A stretch of DNA of 64,000 nt. It comes from Anaeramoeba flamelloides (Eukaryota > Metamonada > Anaeramoebidae). The translations under genes and the position numbers were made by a program. Positions within the stretch are counted from its first letter, which is position 1, and each line of letters opens with the position of its first letter. Shown one piece after another: positions 23,501 to 33,600 of the stretch. The notes beneath the pieces are model-generated. The model had not been told where the DNA came from. It made no database searches and saw only the letters and a list, made by a program, of their open reading frames with translations. The stretch is from contig JANTQA010000030.1 of NCBI GenBank assembly GCA_027625915.1, positions 2,046,001 to 2,110,000 of the forward strand, given 5' to 3'.

Positions 23501-24624
23501 AAATTTTTTTTTAATTCAATTTCAAACATTTTTTTTCAATGTATTGATACTATCCGAAACAGAAACTTATTTTTAAACAGAAATGAAAATTTGAAAAAAG
23601 AAATTGTTTGTGGTCATGGAAAGAAGTGATATTTTCAGAAGAGTCCATCTTTCGAAAAGACAAAGTTTAAAAAAAAGTCGAAATGTCTGAACACACTACA
23701 AACCGAGCAACCAATACACAAAAACTCATGTTTGCAAGGCTTTTAGCCTTCTAAAGCACATTTCCCCTTTAAAAGTATTTGAAAGGTTTGTAAATTGTCT
23801 GAAAGTGTTTGAAAGGTTGAAAAGGCACAAAGTTTAGAGGAAGTCATGTGATTTTTTGTAGCGAATAATCCGCAATTAAGAAAAGGAATTAGTTGTCCTC
23901 AAAAGGTGTGACTAAAAAGTTTTTAGAACACCTCTTAGTTCAGTTAAAAAGCTTTTGTCTCCATATTTTGAGGATACTATTGAAAAATTATTTTTGTTGC
24001 ACACATTCCGAAAAGGGCTTTATTTTGAAAAAAAAAAAAAGAATTCTCAAACCAAAAACAAATAATTCAGGAAACAAGGGGTAACAAAACTTACCAATAA
24101 GCAGCAAACCCATCGCCCAAATGTGCACCTCTTTTATAAAATTCAATAGTTTGTTCAAGGTCTTGCTCAATTTTATAGTTTTTGTTTCCTGATTGATATA
24201 ATGCGCCAAGTTTAAATAAGGAGGTTAAATGGTTTTTTTGAGCAGACGTCCTCAAGAATTTAAATGCTTGTCTAAAGTCTCCTTTCCTTTCGTTATATAA
24301 GGACAACAAAAACGCTGAGTGTGCATCTATCTTACCATTAAAGTCATGCAAAATACCAATATCCCAACTGATGTGTTCTTTCTTTTCTAAAATCATCGAA
24401 AATTGCCCTTTGTTGTTTAAGTCCCAACTGCTTTTTGTTGGGTTGATTCTTGAAAAAAAGTTACCAACAAAAATTAAATTTTCTTTTTGATCCGAAACTT
24501 TAACAGAGGTTTCTGTTAGTTCCACGGTAAGATCTGATTTTGAAACTTCTTTCCCTAAGCTCGTTGAAACAATAAAATACTTTTCTTGATCTTTTGTTGT
24601 ATAAACAGCTGGTACAGAATTCAT
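20537..24624 (-). CDS. CS-domain / Sel1-repeat protein with C-terminal membrane anchor
   Basis: Three exons: 24624-24095, 21560-21337, 20820-20537; 345 residues. Joins are phase-exact and mend Sel1 repeats (GFAAY|CLGCIYH and SAMIQIG|IMLIEGEG). The first real ATG gives MNSVPAVYTTKDQEKYF. Residues about 15-100 form a CS (p23/NudC-like) beta-sandwich: KYFIVSTSLGKEVSKSDLTV, NFFSRINPTKSSWDLNN, FSMILEKKEHISWD. About five Sel1/TPR-like repeats follow (105-290; QAFKFLRTSAQKNHLTSLFKLG and similar). A single hydrophobic helix (GLIFGSIILVAVGIGTYLW) and a short basic tail (KRKEKKNDQKN) close the protein. CS domains bind Hsp90 or clients, and Sel1 repeats scaffold complexes, notably in ER-associated degradation. 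With a tail anchor, a cytosol-facing ER or mitochondrial co-chaperone scaffold is a fair inference. The introns (2534 and 516 bp) hold a LINE fragment, a hairpin array and a perfect inverted repeat. Confidence 0.85.
20941..21241. repeat. Perfect 106-bp inverted repeat inside an intron
   Basis: Arms 20941-21046 and 21136-21241 are exact reverse complements over 106 bases, separated by an 89-bp loop. Weaker matching extends outward about 30 bases on both sides. The whole palindrome sits in intron 2 (21336-20821) of the CS/Sel1 gene, so its transcript would form a long hairpin in the pre-mRNA. It resembles a foldback transposon or a recent inverted duplication. No matching copy was noticed elsewhere in the window. 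Confidence 0.95.
22015..22700 (-). repeat. Hairpin-module repeat (HPA), locus 3, minus orientation
   Basis: On the minus strand it starts directly after a LINE coding fragment with CGTTAGG-poly-T. It runs through at least five palindromic modules and reaches CCTAGGCACTCTACGGCACTT near 22245. Every CTAGG/CCTAG pair can fold on its partner. Located in intron 1 of the CS/Sel1 gene. Confidence 0.85.
22698..22990 (-). mobile_element. LINE fragment (post-RT region)
   Basis: The minus-strand frame ends KQLEIELENFRIKNLENS then PSWKCR and a stop. The same protein segment (KQLEIEIDNFRIKNLENS, PSWKCR) occurs at 50555-50626 in a fragment carrying RT motifs, and a weaker version (NSKSWKYR) at about 38900 in the LINE at 37.7-39.9 kb. 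It is thus a piece of the same LINE family, downstream of the reverse transcriptase. Antisense relation: same strand as the host CS/Sel1 gene, in its intron 1. Confidence 0.75.
23075..23500 (+). repeat. Dispersed repeat R8, copy 1
   Basis: Collinear with 40225-40640 (AACAAATTATTTTCTT, AAAAAATC(G/T)ATTT, AATTTGTGGT, TCTCAAAAAGTGCC, ACGAAACTTC-like) and in its 3' part with 26280-26530. Non-coding, element type unknown. Confidence 0.65.
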
Positions 24625-26279
24625 TGTGATGGACAATAATTATTTGGATCTTGATAAAAGTAAAAAATGAAAAAATAAAAATTGAATTCTTGCTAAATTT
24701 TCGTCCTTATGGTCAAAAAGGTTACACCTTAATCAATTCCACAGTTTGAACTCAAATTATGATAATACACCAAGGGTTGACTTGTTTAGAATTGTATTTT
24801 AAACCTGAATATTTCATACTTTTTTACTTTTTCCTTATTAATACTTACATTTCAATGTGAATTTTTTGATCTCAAGATAGAACCTTACTGATTGTCATTT
24901 CACTGTAGCTTTAAGTACACTTTTTCTTTTGATTTTGTTCTGAGCTATTGAATTGTATTGAGGAACAATTAAATGTTTAATTTTGACAGAAGTTTAGGGA
25001 TATTTCATCATAACAAATTAAAAAAAAATGAGTTTAAGGGTAAAATCTCTTATTTTGAATTTGTGAGATACAGAATCTACAAAGGCAGAGTTTTACCTTG
25101 AAAAATGCCGGTGGTAAATTGCACTTCTTTTAGTTGATAAAATTTAAATAACAAAAAACACAAATTCAGAGTGTCTTTTTTTGAACAATAAATTCAAATA
25201 CAAAAAAATTTTTCAAAAGGATCTTAACTCAGTAAAAATAAATAAGAAAATAAAAAATCCAAATTCACAATGTCCCAACTTCAGAAATTTAATTACAAAA
25301 AAAAAGTTTCTCAAATTCCAAAGAAATCAAATTTATTAACAAAAAAAAAATTCAGATGATCCAAGTCGCCAAAAAATACTGATGAACAATAATAAAGTTA
25401 AAAAGATTTTGAAATACAACAATTAAAATAATACAATAAATTTTCAGAGTTTTCGCAATAAAATAAAATTTAATAGACAAAAAAAGTATTTGAACAAGAT
25501 TTTTCAATTATAAAAAAACATAAATTACAAAAAGTTCAAAATGCAAAAACACACAATATATATATATGATAGTAAAAAAATTGAAATTAATAAGAAAAAT
25601 CCAAAAATATTTTATAAATAATTTAATTAATTACAATTAAAATTCAAAGTTTCTTCAATTATTAAAAAAAATTATAAAAAAAAAAAAAAGTGTCATTGGA
25701 TTTCCATGAATAATTTATTTTAAAAAAAAATAAATAGGATATCAATGACAAAAAACTCATAAAAACAATTCAACCATTTCTTCAATGATAAAAACTCAAT
25801 TATTAAAAAAAAAAATGAAAATCTCGATTTCAAAAAATTAAAATTTAAAAAAGAAATCTGTATATCTTATGTAAAATAATGTCATAAAAAGAAAACTGCT
25901 TTGAAAAGTCATCTCAATTTAAAAAATTTAATAAATGAAAAAAATCCACATAGATTTCTCAATGACAAAAATTCAATATAACAAAAAAAAAATTCACATG
26001 ATATTTATTTCAAAAAGTTCCATTTACAAATAATAAAAATTTCAAAATATTTTACAAAAAAAAAAAATTAAATTTTTCTCATTTCCAAAAATCTTACAAA
26101 AAAACTGTATATTTTACTTGTTTTAATAGCCAAATAGTAAAATTTTCTTTAATATAAAACAAATTGAACTCTTTGAGTATATAACCAATTCATTCTGATT
26201 TAATTTGATTTATGTTTGATATATAACCCTCACAACTACCTTAATAAATATTTTAATACAATCTTTAGTTAAAAAAATC
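24625..26279. other. A-rich intergenic stretch with degenerate short repeats
   Basis: From about 25120 to 26110 the sequence repeats a loose pattern (AAATT-AACAAAAAAA-TTCA-ATGAT and variants) at irregular spacing, looking like a very degenerate tandem array. No gene found. Confidence 0.4.
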
Positions 26280-26530
26280 CTTTAAAAATAGGAAAAAATC
26301 TTTGGGATTTTAAAAAGTGCAAAAGAATAACACTTTTAAAAAATATTCAGTTATTTTCAACATTATGTTTCAAAAACCTTTTATTTGGAAATTAAGTGAT
26401 ACTGTTTGATACTTTTTTTCTTAAAATACATTCTTTTTTGATCGATGATTTTTTTATAACAATCACACACTAGACAATGATATGTTTTTAATTGGTATTG
26501 GATAACGGGAAATATTGATTATTTTTTTCT
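26280..26530 (+). repeat. Dispersed repeat R8, partial copy
   Basis: Matches the 3' half of the copies at 23.4 and 40.5 kb (AAAAAGTGC, TTTTTTGATCGATGATTTTTT-like block, TTTTTAATTGGTATTGG). It ends where the MITE at 26532 is inserted. Confidence 0.55.
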
Positions 26531-26531
26531 A

Positions 26532-26727
26532 CAGTAAGTTCCACTTTTAAGGCAAAAACTTTCAACGAAAATTGAGGTACAAAAAAAATCTCAAATTAAG
26601 GCACAAAATTCCAATTCTAGTAAAATAAATTGTAAAAAAAAAAATTCCAAATTTTGTACCTTAATTTGAGATTTTTTTGTGCCTTAAATTTCGTTAAAAG
26701 TTTGTACCTTAAAAGTGGAACTGACTG
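26532..26727. mobile_element. Foldback MITE, Tc1/mariner-like, copy B
   Basis: 196 bp between TA dinucleotides (26530-31 and 26728-29). Left end CAGTAAGTTCCACTTTTAAG and right end CTTAAAAGTGGAACTGACTG are inverted complements. The inversion continues through blocks AAATT(G/T)AGGTAC, TCTCAAATTAAGGCACAAAA and back, so nearly the whole element is one hairpin. No ORF. TA duplication and CAGT termini point to Tc1/mariner mobilisation. Confidence 0.9.
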
Positions 26728-26852
26728 TATTTAAATAAATATTTTTCAGTTTAAGGACTTTAAACTCAATCTGAGAATTCAATCCAATGTTTTTTGAAGT
26801 TGATTGTTCATAAGAATAGTGTATTTTATTTTTTTTTTATTTTCAACCTATG

Positions 26853-27390
26853 AATCTTCTTTATATTGAGAAGAAGAGTTACAAAGGAAAAATATCAAGT
26901 GGTTACTTGCTAATACGGTGACAATGAAACACAAAAGGATGAGTAACTTGAAAAAATAAAATCAGAAAGGAAATATAAAAATAAACAACGGTTAAAAAAT
27001 AGAAGATTAAAAAAAAGAAAAGGAATTATAACAACTTAACAACGATACCCAAGTGAATATTCATACAAATTATCAAATTATTAAATCAACTAAAAGTATA
27101 TTTTATTTGATTTTGAGAGTCCTTAATTAAAGATGACATTTAATTTTTTTTTTGATTTTTTACCAATCGCTTATGATAAACCCTTTTTAAATTTCTTTTT
27201 TTTTTTTTTTTACTTTTTTCCTTCTTACTTATAAATTTTTTGCTTTTGTCTTTAAAAAATAAAAAAAATTGGATGTGTCTTTCCATTGAACAATCGCGGT
27301 ATCAATAATTTTACACTTAAATTAATTTTGGGGTCATTTTATTATAATAAAATTTAGAGTGTAATTTACGTTTGTTCCATCAATAAATAT
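26853..27390 (+). repeat. SINE-like repeat R1, copy b
   Basis: Same ordered blocks as the other R1 copies (GAATCTTCTTTATATTGAGA ... AAGTGGTTACTTGCTAATAC ... GATACCCAAGTGAATATTCA). It ends in the LINE-type tail: TGTGTCTTTCCATTGAACAA, ATTTTACACTTAAATT, TTTAGAGTGTAATTTACG. Confidence 0.8.
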
Positions 27391-28480
27391 AAGATTATCA
27401 TCAGTATCACTTTTAAATTGTTTATTTATTAATAGAAAATCTAAGGGTACATCTTCAGTTCAAAAGCGTACTGTTATTATCAAGTTTAACACATAAACTT
27501 TGAAAAAAATTAAAGTCACAATCTCAAATCCAAATTAGAGGATTTTTTTTTTAATCATTTTAGGTTGTTAGAATAATGACATTTGTAACCTCTTTTGAAA
27601 GAAAAATGTGCCTAAAAATTCACTCTAAGTTTCTATATTAAAAGTTCTATAAAATATTTCTTTGAAAAGGTAATCTTATGAAAGTTTTTGGGGTTAGTGG
27701 TTACTATAAACAATTTAACAAATAGACATGCAAATAAATCATAATTGATTTGTAAAATGATTTATATAATCAATATCAAGATTATATTGAATCCATGATG
27801 ATTTTTTTTAGGTTTAATTTAAAATTAAAGTAAAATAAATTTATCAAAATATGTTTTTTTAAAAATCCGTATACATTTTTTGTACAAGGAGGGGATATGA
27901 ACTTTTTAAAATATGTTATAATAAAGACCGAAAAAAGTATATCAAGTTGATTTATCAACACTTTTGAAATAATAGGATTTGTTGAACCATTAATTTAGTT
28001 CTAAGGAAAGTATTTTTACTCATCCACCCCAGGTTGAAAATTAAAAAAAAAACTTAACCAGAAAGAAAAAGAAAAAGAAAAATCAAGAAGCTAAAATGCC
28101 GATTTGGAAAAGAAATTACTATTATGATTAACCAAGTGTTTTATCAACACCGTCTCTTTAAATCTCTATTTTAAAATTTAAAAAAAATAAACATAATTAA
28201 TTTGATCGATATTTGACAAAGTATTTAAAACTCTATATTAAAAAAAAATCATCGTGGTGATCGATGAATTTTTAATAATATACAATATACCAAACTAATT
28301 AAATACCCAAATCACCTAAAAATTCTTTTTAACTTTTTTACTTATTATTATAATTATTTTAATCTTTTTTTCTTTCTAGCTTTTCCTTATCGCCTCTCAT
28401 TTCAAAAAAAAATTTTCTCATAAACCATAATCTAGCTGGCATTATAATCCCGAATCAAAAATTCTAAATAACTTAGAGTT
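27391..28480. other. Intergenic stretch, nothing recognised
   Basis: AT-rich sequence without frames above noise, repeats or RNA genes that I can identify. Confidence 0.5.
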
Positions 28481-28860
28481 TTCCGAAAGTACAGTGGATT
28501 TCCTAGTTTTTTTTTCTTAATTTTTGAAATAACCAGATAATTTCAAAATCTTTTATTTAATTTTGAAAAGTCTTAAAAAACCTAATCATGGTTTTCCGAA
28601 ATTCAAAATAATCGAGTAAAAACATACATACATACATATATATATATATTACTCTATTCTTCTAAATTTAAAGAAAACGAACAGGTGTTTTCTTGAACCT
28701 TTCTATTTTCTCTGTAAAGTGTTCTCGGTTTTTTTTACTTTTTGAAATAAACATAAAATTTTAATAAATTTTCGGTTTATTTCAAAAAGTTAAAAAAACC
28801 TAACGAAAATATATTGATTTTACAAATAAACAAAAAACCTTAGAAAACCTAAAGGCACAC
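28480..28860 (+). repeat. Hairpin-module repeat (HPA), locus 4
   Basis: Modules include GGTTTTTTTTACTTTTTGAA with inverted partner TTCAAAAAGTTAAAAAAACC around AATTTTAATAAATTTTCGG, and a partial minisatellite end (CCTAAAGGCACAC). A CATACA/TA microsatellite (28624-28649) is embedded. Confidence 0.8.
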
Positions 28861-29413
28861 AGAAATAAATTTTGTATGAATCACCTCTTGACAATTATAA
28901 ATAATAAAATATTTATATTTATTAAACATAATAATTATTTTATATTATATCCAGAAAAAAAGAACATGAAAAAAAAAAAAATGGGATGATTATCCAAATT
29001 ATTAAAGTATTGATAATCGGAAATTTTCTTATATGAAAAGATATAAATTAATTGTTAGAATAAAATGGACTAATACTTTAAATCGGGAAGGTATTTGAAA
29101 TATAGGCCAAATCAAAGATTAACTTTTAAAAAATATAAAATCAAAAAGATTTAGGAAATTCTGATTTTTATTAAATGTATTATTTGGTAATTTTTGGAAA
29201 AATAATTATATTATTGGAAAATTGATTTCGTGATCAAATTAAAAAAAATTGTAAAGTTAATTTTAGAAATAAATAAAATGGGGGTTCTGATTCTAATGCA
29301 CCCTTACGTTTTAAAATGAAATCTCAAAAAAAAATTGGAAAAGTAATAATTAAAAAAAAATAAAAAATAAAAAAGAAAAAAAAAAAAATAGCTCATTTTC
29401 TTTTGCTGTAATT

Positions 29414-30984
29414 TTAAAATTGATGATAAAATCTTTTGTGGACTTCTTTAACACCGATTTCATTGTATTGCTCTTTAGTAAACCAACTTTCTTGGAAATT
29501 TTGTGCAACGGATAACATACTTGCACCAACCCAAGCCGAAATTAAGGTATCCACGGGGAAAATTACATTAAAACTTCTATTGCCAAGCAAGGTTTTTAAC
29601 TCCTTCTCAACTCTTTCCTTTAGGCCTTTAAACCTAGAACTGCCCCCTGTGATTACAATGGAATGATAAATTTCATTTTGGATCCTTTCATCGCACTGCC
29701 CAACAGATTTTGTAATTAGAGATGTAATATTTGGTTCGTTGTTAAGATTGATTAGTTGTGGCTTAAACAAGATCTCTGTTGCAAGATATCTATTTTTGGA
29801 AAGTGTGAATGTACTGTTGTTTGATTCGAAAGTTTTTGTAAGCTGATTGAGTGAACTTCTTTTTTCTTCGGTGCTTGGGTTTTTGGAGACAAAGCACATT
29901 TTTTCTTTGATAGATCGTATTAAATCCCAATCTTTTTCCAAGGTTAATTGTTTTTCTTCATTTTTTTCTCCGTTGAGAAGTTTAATTAAATACTTTGTAA
30001 TATCCTTTCCTCCAAGATGTAATCTATTTATTGTTTGAGGGATAACAGTTCCTTTGTTTGTGTACAAATTTAAAAAAATAAGATTTCCAATAAATAAAAG
30101 AAAAATTAATTTATGTATTTTCGGTTGGGTGGATGTTCAAATAAAAGGGAAACAGAGAAAAGGTTTGTTCAAAAAAAATAAAAAAAAAATATGTTTTTTT
30201 ATTTTTCAAAGTTGAAATTTTGGTAAAGAAAAAAATGAAATTTCGAACAGTTCAAAACGAAGAACAAGATTAAGTTTAAAAAGTTGCAAAACAAAAAATG
30301 AAAATTAGAAAAAGAGAAATAAGAAGAGAAAAAAGAAAAAAAAAAAAGGATCGTGTAAATGTAAATGAAAAACGAAAAACGTTGTTGAAAGTAAGGTTGG
30401 AAATCAGAAGGGCAGGAAGAGGATCGAATTTCAAAAAGGAAAAAAAAAAAGATGAAAAAAGTTTTGAATTTCTGAAAGAGAAAAAATAAAAAATTTAAAA
30501 AGAAAAATTTACCTTGGAACACACAACAGGTACTTGAATAGGATTTACCAATTTCCAAAACAACACCGTTCTGTTTTGAAAATGAATACAAAGAAAGAAC
30601 TGGTTGGATATTAAGTGCTAGCGAATTGATACCAAATGTCTCAAACAGTACTTGACATTTTTTTTCGCGGTTTTCGTTTGTCTCGAGTGGTGGCTCTGTT
30701 AAAAATAAACGAGCATTTTCAGGCTCAACCTCCAATTTTTGTTTGAAGGTGTAGTCCCATAAATCTTCCAGTTCTTGCCATTCTGTGATTCCCCTTCTTT
30801 TAATTGGAAAAACAAGTTTAAGCTTGGTTTTGCTTTTTGAAAGCTGATCTCCAATAAATTTGTTTCCTTCTTTGGGATAGCCTACAATGGTTGGGAAAAC
30901 ATGTCGTGGCGTGTCTTCTCCTCCAAAACCTGCCTTAGTGGAACCAGTTCCATTATCAATAATTACAGTTTTAATTTGTGTCAT
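29414..30984 (-). CDS. Divergent actin / actin-related protein
   Basis: Two exons: 30984-30513 and 30051-29414, intron 461 bp with GTAAAT donor; 369 residues against about 375 for actin. The join aligns GVVLEIGKSYSSTCCVFQ|GTVIPQTINRLHLGG without gaps to the actin segment [20 protein letters not shown].... Start MTQIKTVIIDNGTGSTKAGF keeps the phosphate-1 loop (DNGTG in place of the usual DNGSG). SIVITGGSSRFKGLKERV keeps the adenosine-side motif, and SAWVGASMLSVAQNFQESWF the subdomain 1 helix. Phosphate-2 (DSGDG) is replaced by EIGKS, removing the Asp that actins need for ATP handling. The C-terminus is KRFYHQF, not KCF. So it is probably a lineage-specific actin relative with altered nucleotide use. 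I cannot assign it to a numbered ARP. The upstream ATG 22 codons earlier lies in AT-rich leader and was rejected. Confidence 0.88.
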
Positions 30985-31885
30985 AAATAAAGAGAATAAC
31001 TTAAAATTATCGAAAAAATGAATTATTATTAGATTTATTTTTTGTTTCAAAGCTATTTTAAGAAAATTTGCTTGATTTGAAAAATTTCAGGAAACAGGTA
31101 AATAACAAAATTCAATAACTATTATTAAATTTAGAAAAAATTTTTATATACTTTAGTGTTTGGGTTGTAGGGATATTGGATGATAAAAAATTGGAAAAAT
31201 ATTAAATTTTTAATTATATTCAACCTGAATGGATTAGCGTCGACTATGGCGAACTTTATGATTAAAGTATGTTGTTATTACATGTAAACCAAATTCTTGC
31301 CATTTTTTATTGGTATCTAAAAAAATCAATTAGTAAATATTAGTATCAGTTGATCTAATCAATTTAAAAAGGATTAATTATTAGTAAAAAAAACCAATAG
31401 AAGTTTTGAAAAAAAGTTTGATTTCGACACAAATTTAAAGGTTGAATTACAAATACCCAGATTTTCAAAACTGGAAAATATCTTTATTAAATTTGTCTTG
31501 AAATACAGGTTAGTCAATAAAAAATTCAAATTTTATCAATGTATCAAATAATTAACTTTGAGATTTTTTTGAAAAATTATTTCTCAAATCATCGGAAATA
31601 TATTGATGTTACAATTATCTCATAAAAATGAAACTAAACAAATCAGTCTTTGTTTTTTTTATGTTGATGATTATTGAATTAATCTTTGAAATTAAAGAAT
31701 TTTAAAAATAGTTACTTAAGGAAGTTCTAAATATGAATTATTAAATTCCATAATACTATTTTTTGAGTTATTTTTTTAGATTTGGAAAAGAAATTCAAAA
31801 AAACATTTCCAAAATAACAATTTTTTTAATAGTAATCCATAATTAAAAAATGTAAAAATTTATTTTGCTTTAATATTGATAATTA
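30985..31885. other. Intergenic stretch, nothing recognised
   Basis: Upstream of the actin-like gene; AT-rich, with no frame, repeat or promoter motif I can support. Confidence 0.45.
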
Positions 31886-32550
31886 ACTCAATTTCAAAAA
31901 TCATGACCCTCCAAAATAATAAATCGAAAATAAGAATATATTCATTTGATATTCAAGAAGAACAATTAATTAAATCTGATTTATAATTCACTTTTAAGTC
32001 TTTCTAAATAAATAAAAACCTGATATTTCAAAAAATTAATCGAAAATAAAATTAAAAATTAAAAAAAAGCTAATCATAATTTTTGATTTGTACATTATGG
32101 ATTTTTTATTACTAAACTTTCAATGAAAAATGGTCAAAACAAATATTTTTTATCAATAATTGAATTCATTTTTAAAGACATTACATAATCTCAATTTTCT
32201 TAATTTTTGTTGGTATTTTCTTAGGTTAATTTTTTTTTCAACATGATCTTTTGCAAAAAAAAAGTATCAAAAAAGAAAAAAAAGAAAAAGAAAATTTTAA
32301 AAGAAAAATAAAAAGAACAGTAAAAAAAAAAAAATAAGGAGAAAAAAATTAAAAAGAAAAAGGGAGAAGAAAAATAAAAAACCAAATAATTTTACATAGT
32401 TAGAAAAAATAATTTGGCTGAAATTAGTAAAAATATACGTAAACTACTAATTTGTAATTTTTTTTTAGAAGAATATAAGATAAAACAAGAGAAACGCTTG
32501 TAATTACCTTATAAATTTAAAAGGTGGGGAAAAATTTTTGAAAAATAGTT
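31886..32550. mobile_element. TIR element R4, copy 1
   Basis: About 665 bp. Left end ACTCAATTTCAAAAATCATG and right end TTTTTGAAAAATAGTT are imperfect inverted repeats followed by TA. Internal blocks AAATAATAAAT, TTCAAGAAGAACAATTAATT, AAAACCTGATAT, GGATTTTTTATTACT and AGACATTACATA match the copies at 37.9 and 44.8 kb in order. An A/G-rich low-complexity core (32260-32380) fills the middle. Non-autonomous; no transposase frame. Confidence 0.75.
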
Positions 32551-33079
32551 TAGATTTTTCAGAGTCATACTTTTAATGAGATTATCACCATGTATCACAA
32601 ATATCATTCAGACCTGTTTTATCACATTCTAAAATTATAGATAAATATTTGATGACTATTACCACTTAAGGTGGTGAAACAACATATATCTAAAAAAAAA
32701 TTTTTTTAATTAGTATTTATGTAATTATGTAATTTTTTTCAAATGAACTCTTATTTTTAAGTTTAAACAGTTTTATCCTGCACCTTCAAGTAAAAACTCA
32801 ATTTCATTTTTTTTACTTTAAATGATGAGTTCTAAAACTCGACTATTTTATTTATTTTTTTTCTAGAATATACCGTATAGGAGTAAAATATTGATTTTAT
32901 TCAATTCATCTTAAATTTTGAAAAAAAAAAAAAAACCCTATGCATGTTTGTTATCTTTAATCTGTTTTTTTATTTATTTATAAAATAAATGAGTTTTCTG
33001 AGTAGCTATGAAAACTTCATAGAAAACAAAGTTAATCCTTTTTAATTTTGGTTGTGATTAGAATATCAAGATATTTTTG

Positions 33080-33124
<45 letters not shown>
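33080..33124 (+). repeat. Poly-A tract, 45 bp
   Basis: Pure A run immediately upstream of a hairpin-module locus. It could be the tail of a retroposed element, but no body could be recognised. Confidence 0.95.
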
Positions 33125-33126
<2 letters not shown>

Positions 33127-33149
33127 TGAAAAAATACTCATTATCTTTT

Positions 33150-33600
33150 CTAAAATTTAAAGGAATTGAGTAAAATCTCTATTTTTAGTAGATTATTTTA
33201 AATTCTGGAATAAAATTATTATTTTTTTATTTAACTTTTAGAAATTAAATTAAAATTTTTTTCTATTTCTCTAATTTTTTTTTAAAAATTAGTTAGGATA
33301 TCTTGAGTTTTTGTTTTATTTGTAAAACCAATAAATTATCGTTAATTTTTTTTTTGAGTTTTCTATTTATTTGGAAAATCAATATATTTTCATTGCTTTT
33401 TTTTTTTTACTTTAGAAATAAACCGAAAATTTTAATAAATTTCAGGTTTATTTCTAAAGTAAAAAAAAACCTAGAACACTTCACAGATAAAATACAAAAC
33501 CTCAGGAAAAACACTGCTCTATTTTCCAGAATTTTGATTAATTCAGTAAAAGATTTGATTTTTCGATATTTTTTTGAATTCTGAAAAATATGACTACACT
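33150..33600 (+). repeat. Hairpin-module repeat (HPA), locus 5
   Basis: Includes the TTTACTTTAGAAATAAACCG / GGTTTATTTCTAAAGTAAAA palindrome around AAAATTTTAATAAATTTC, two TTTGAGTTTTCTATTTATTT-type modules and CCTAGAACACTTCACAGATA. The terminal minisatellite is reduced to ACTACACTCTATCGAACTTG. Confidence 0.8.
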
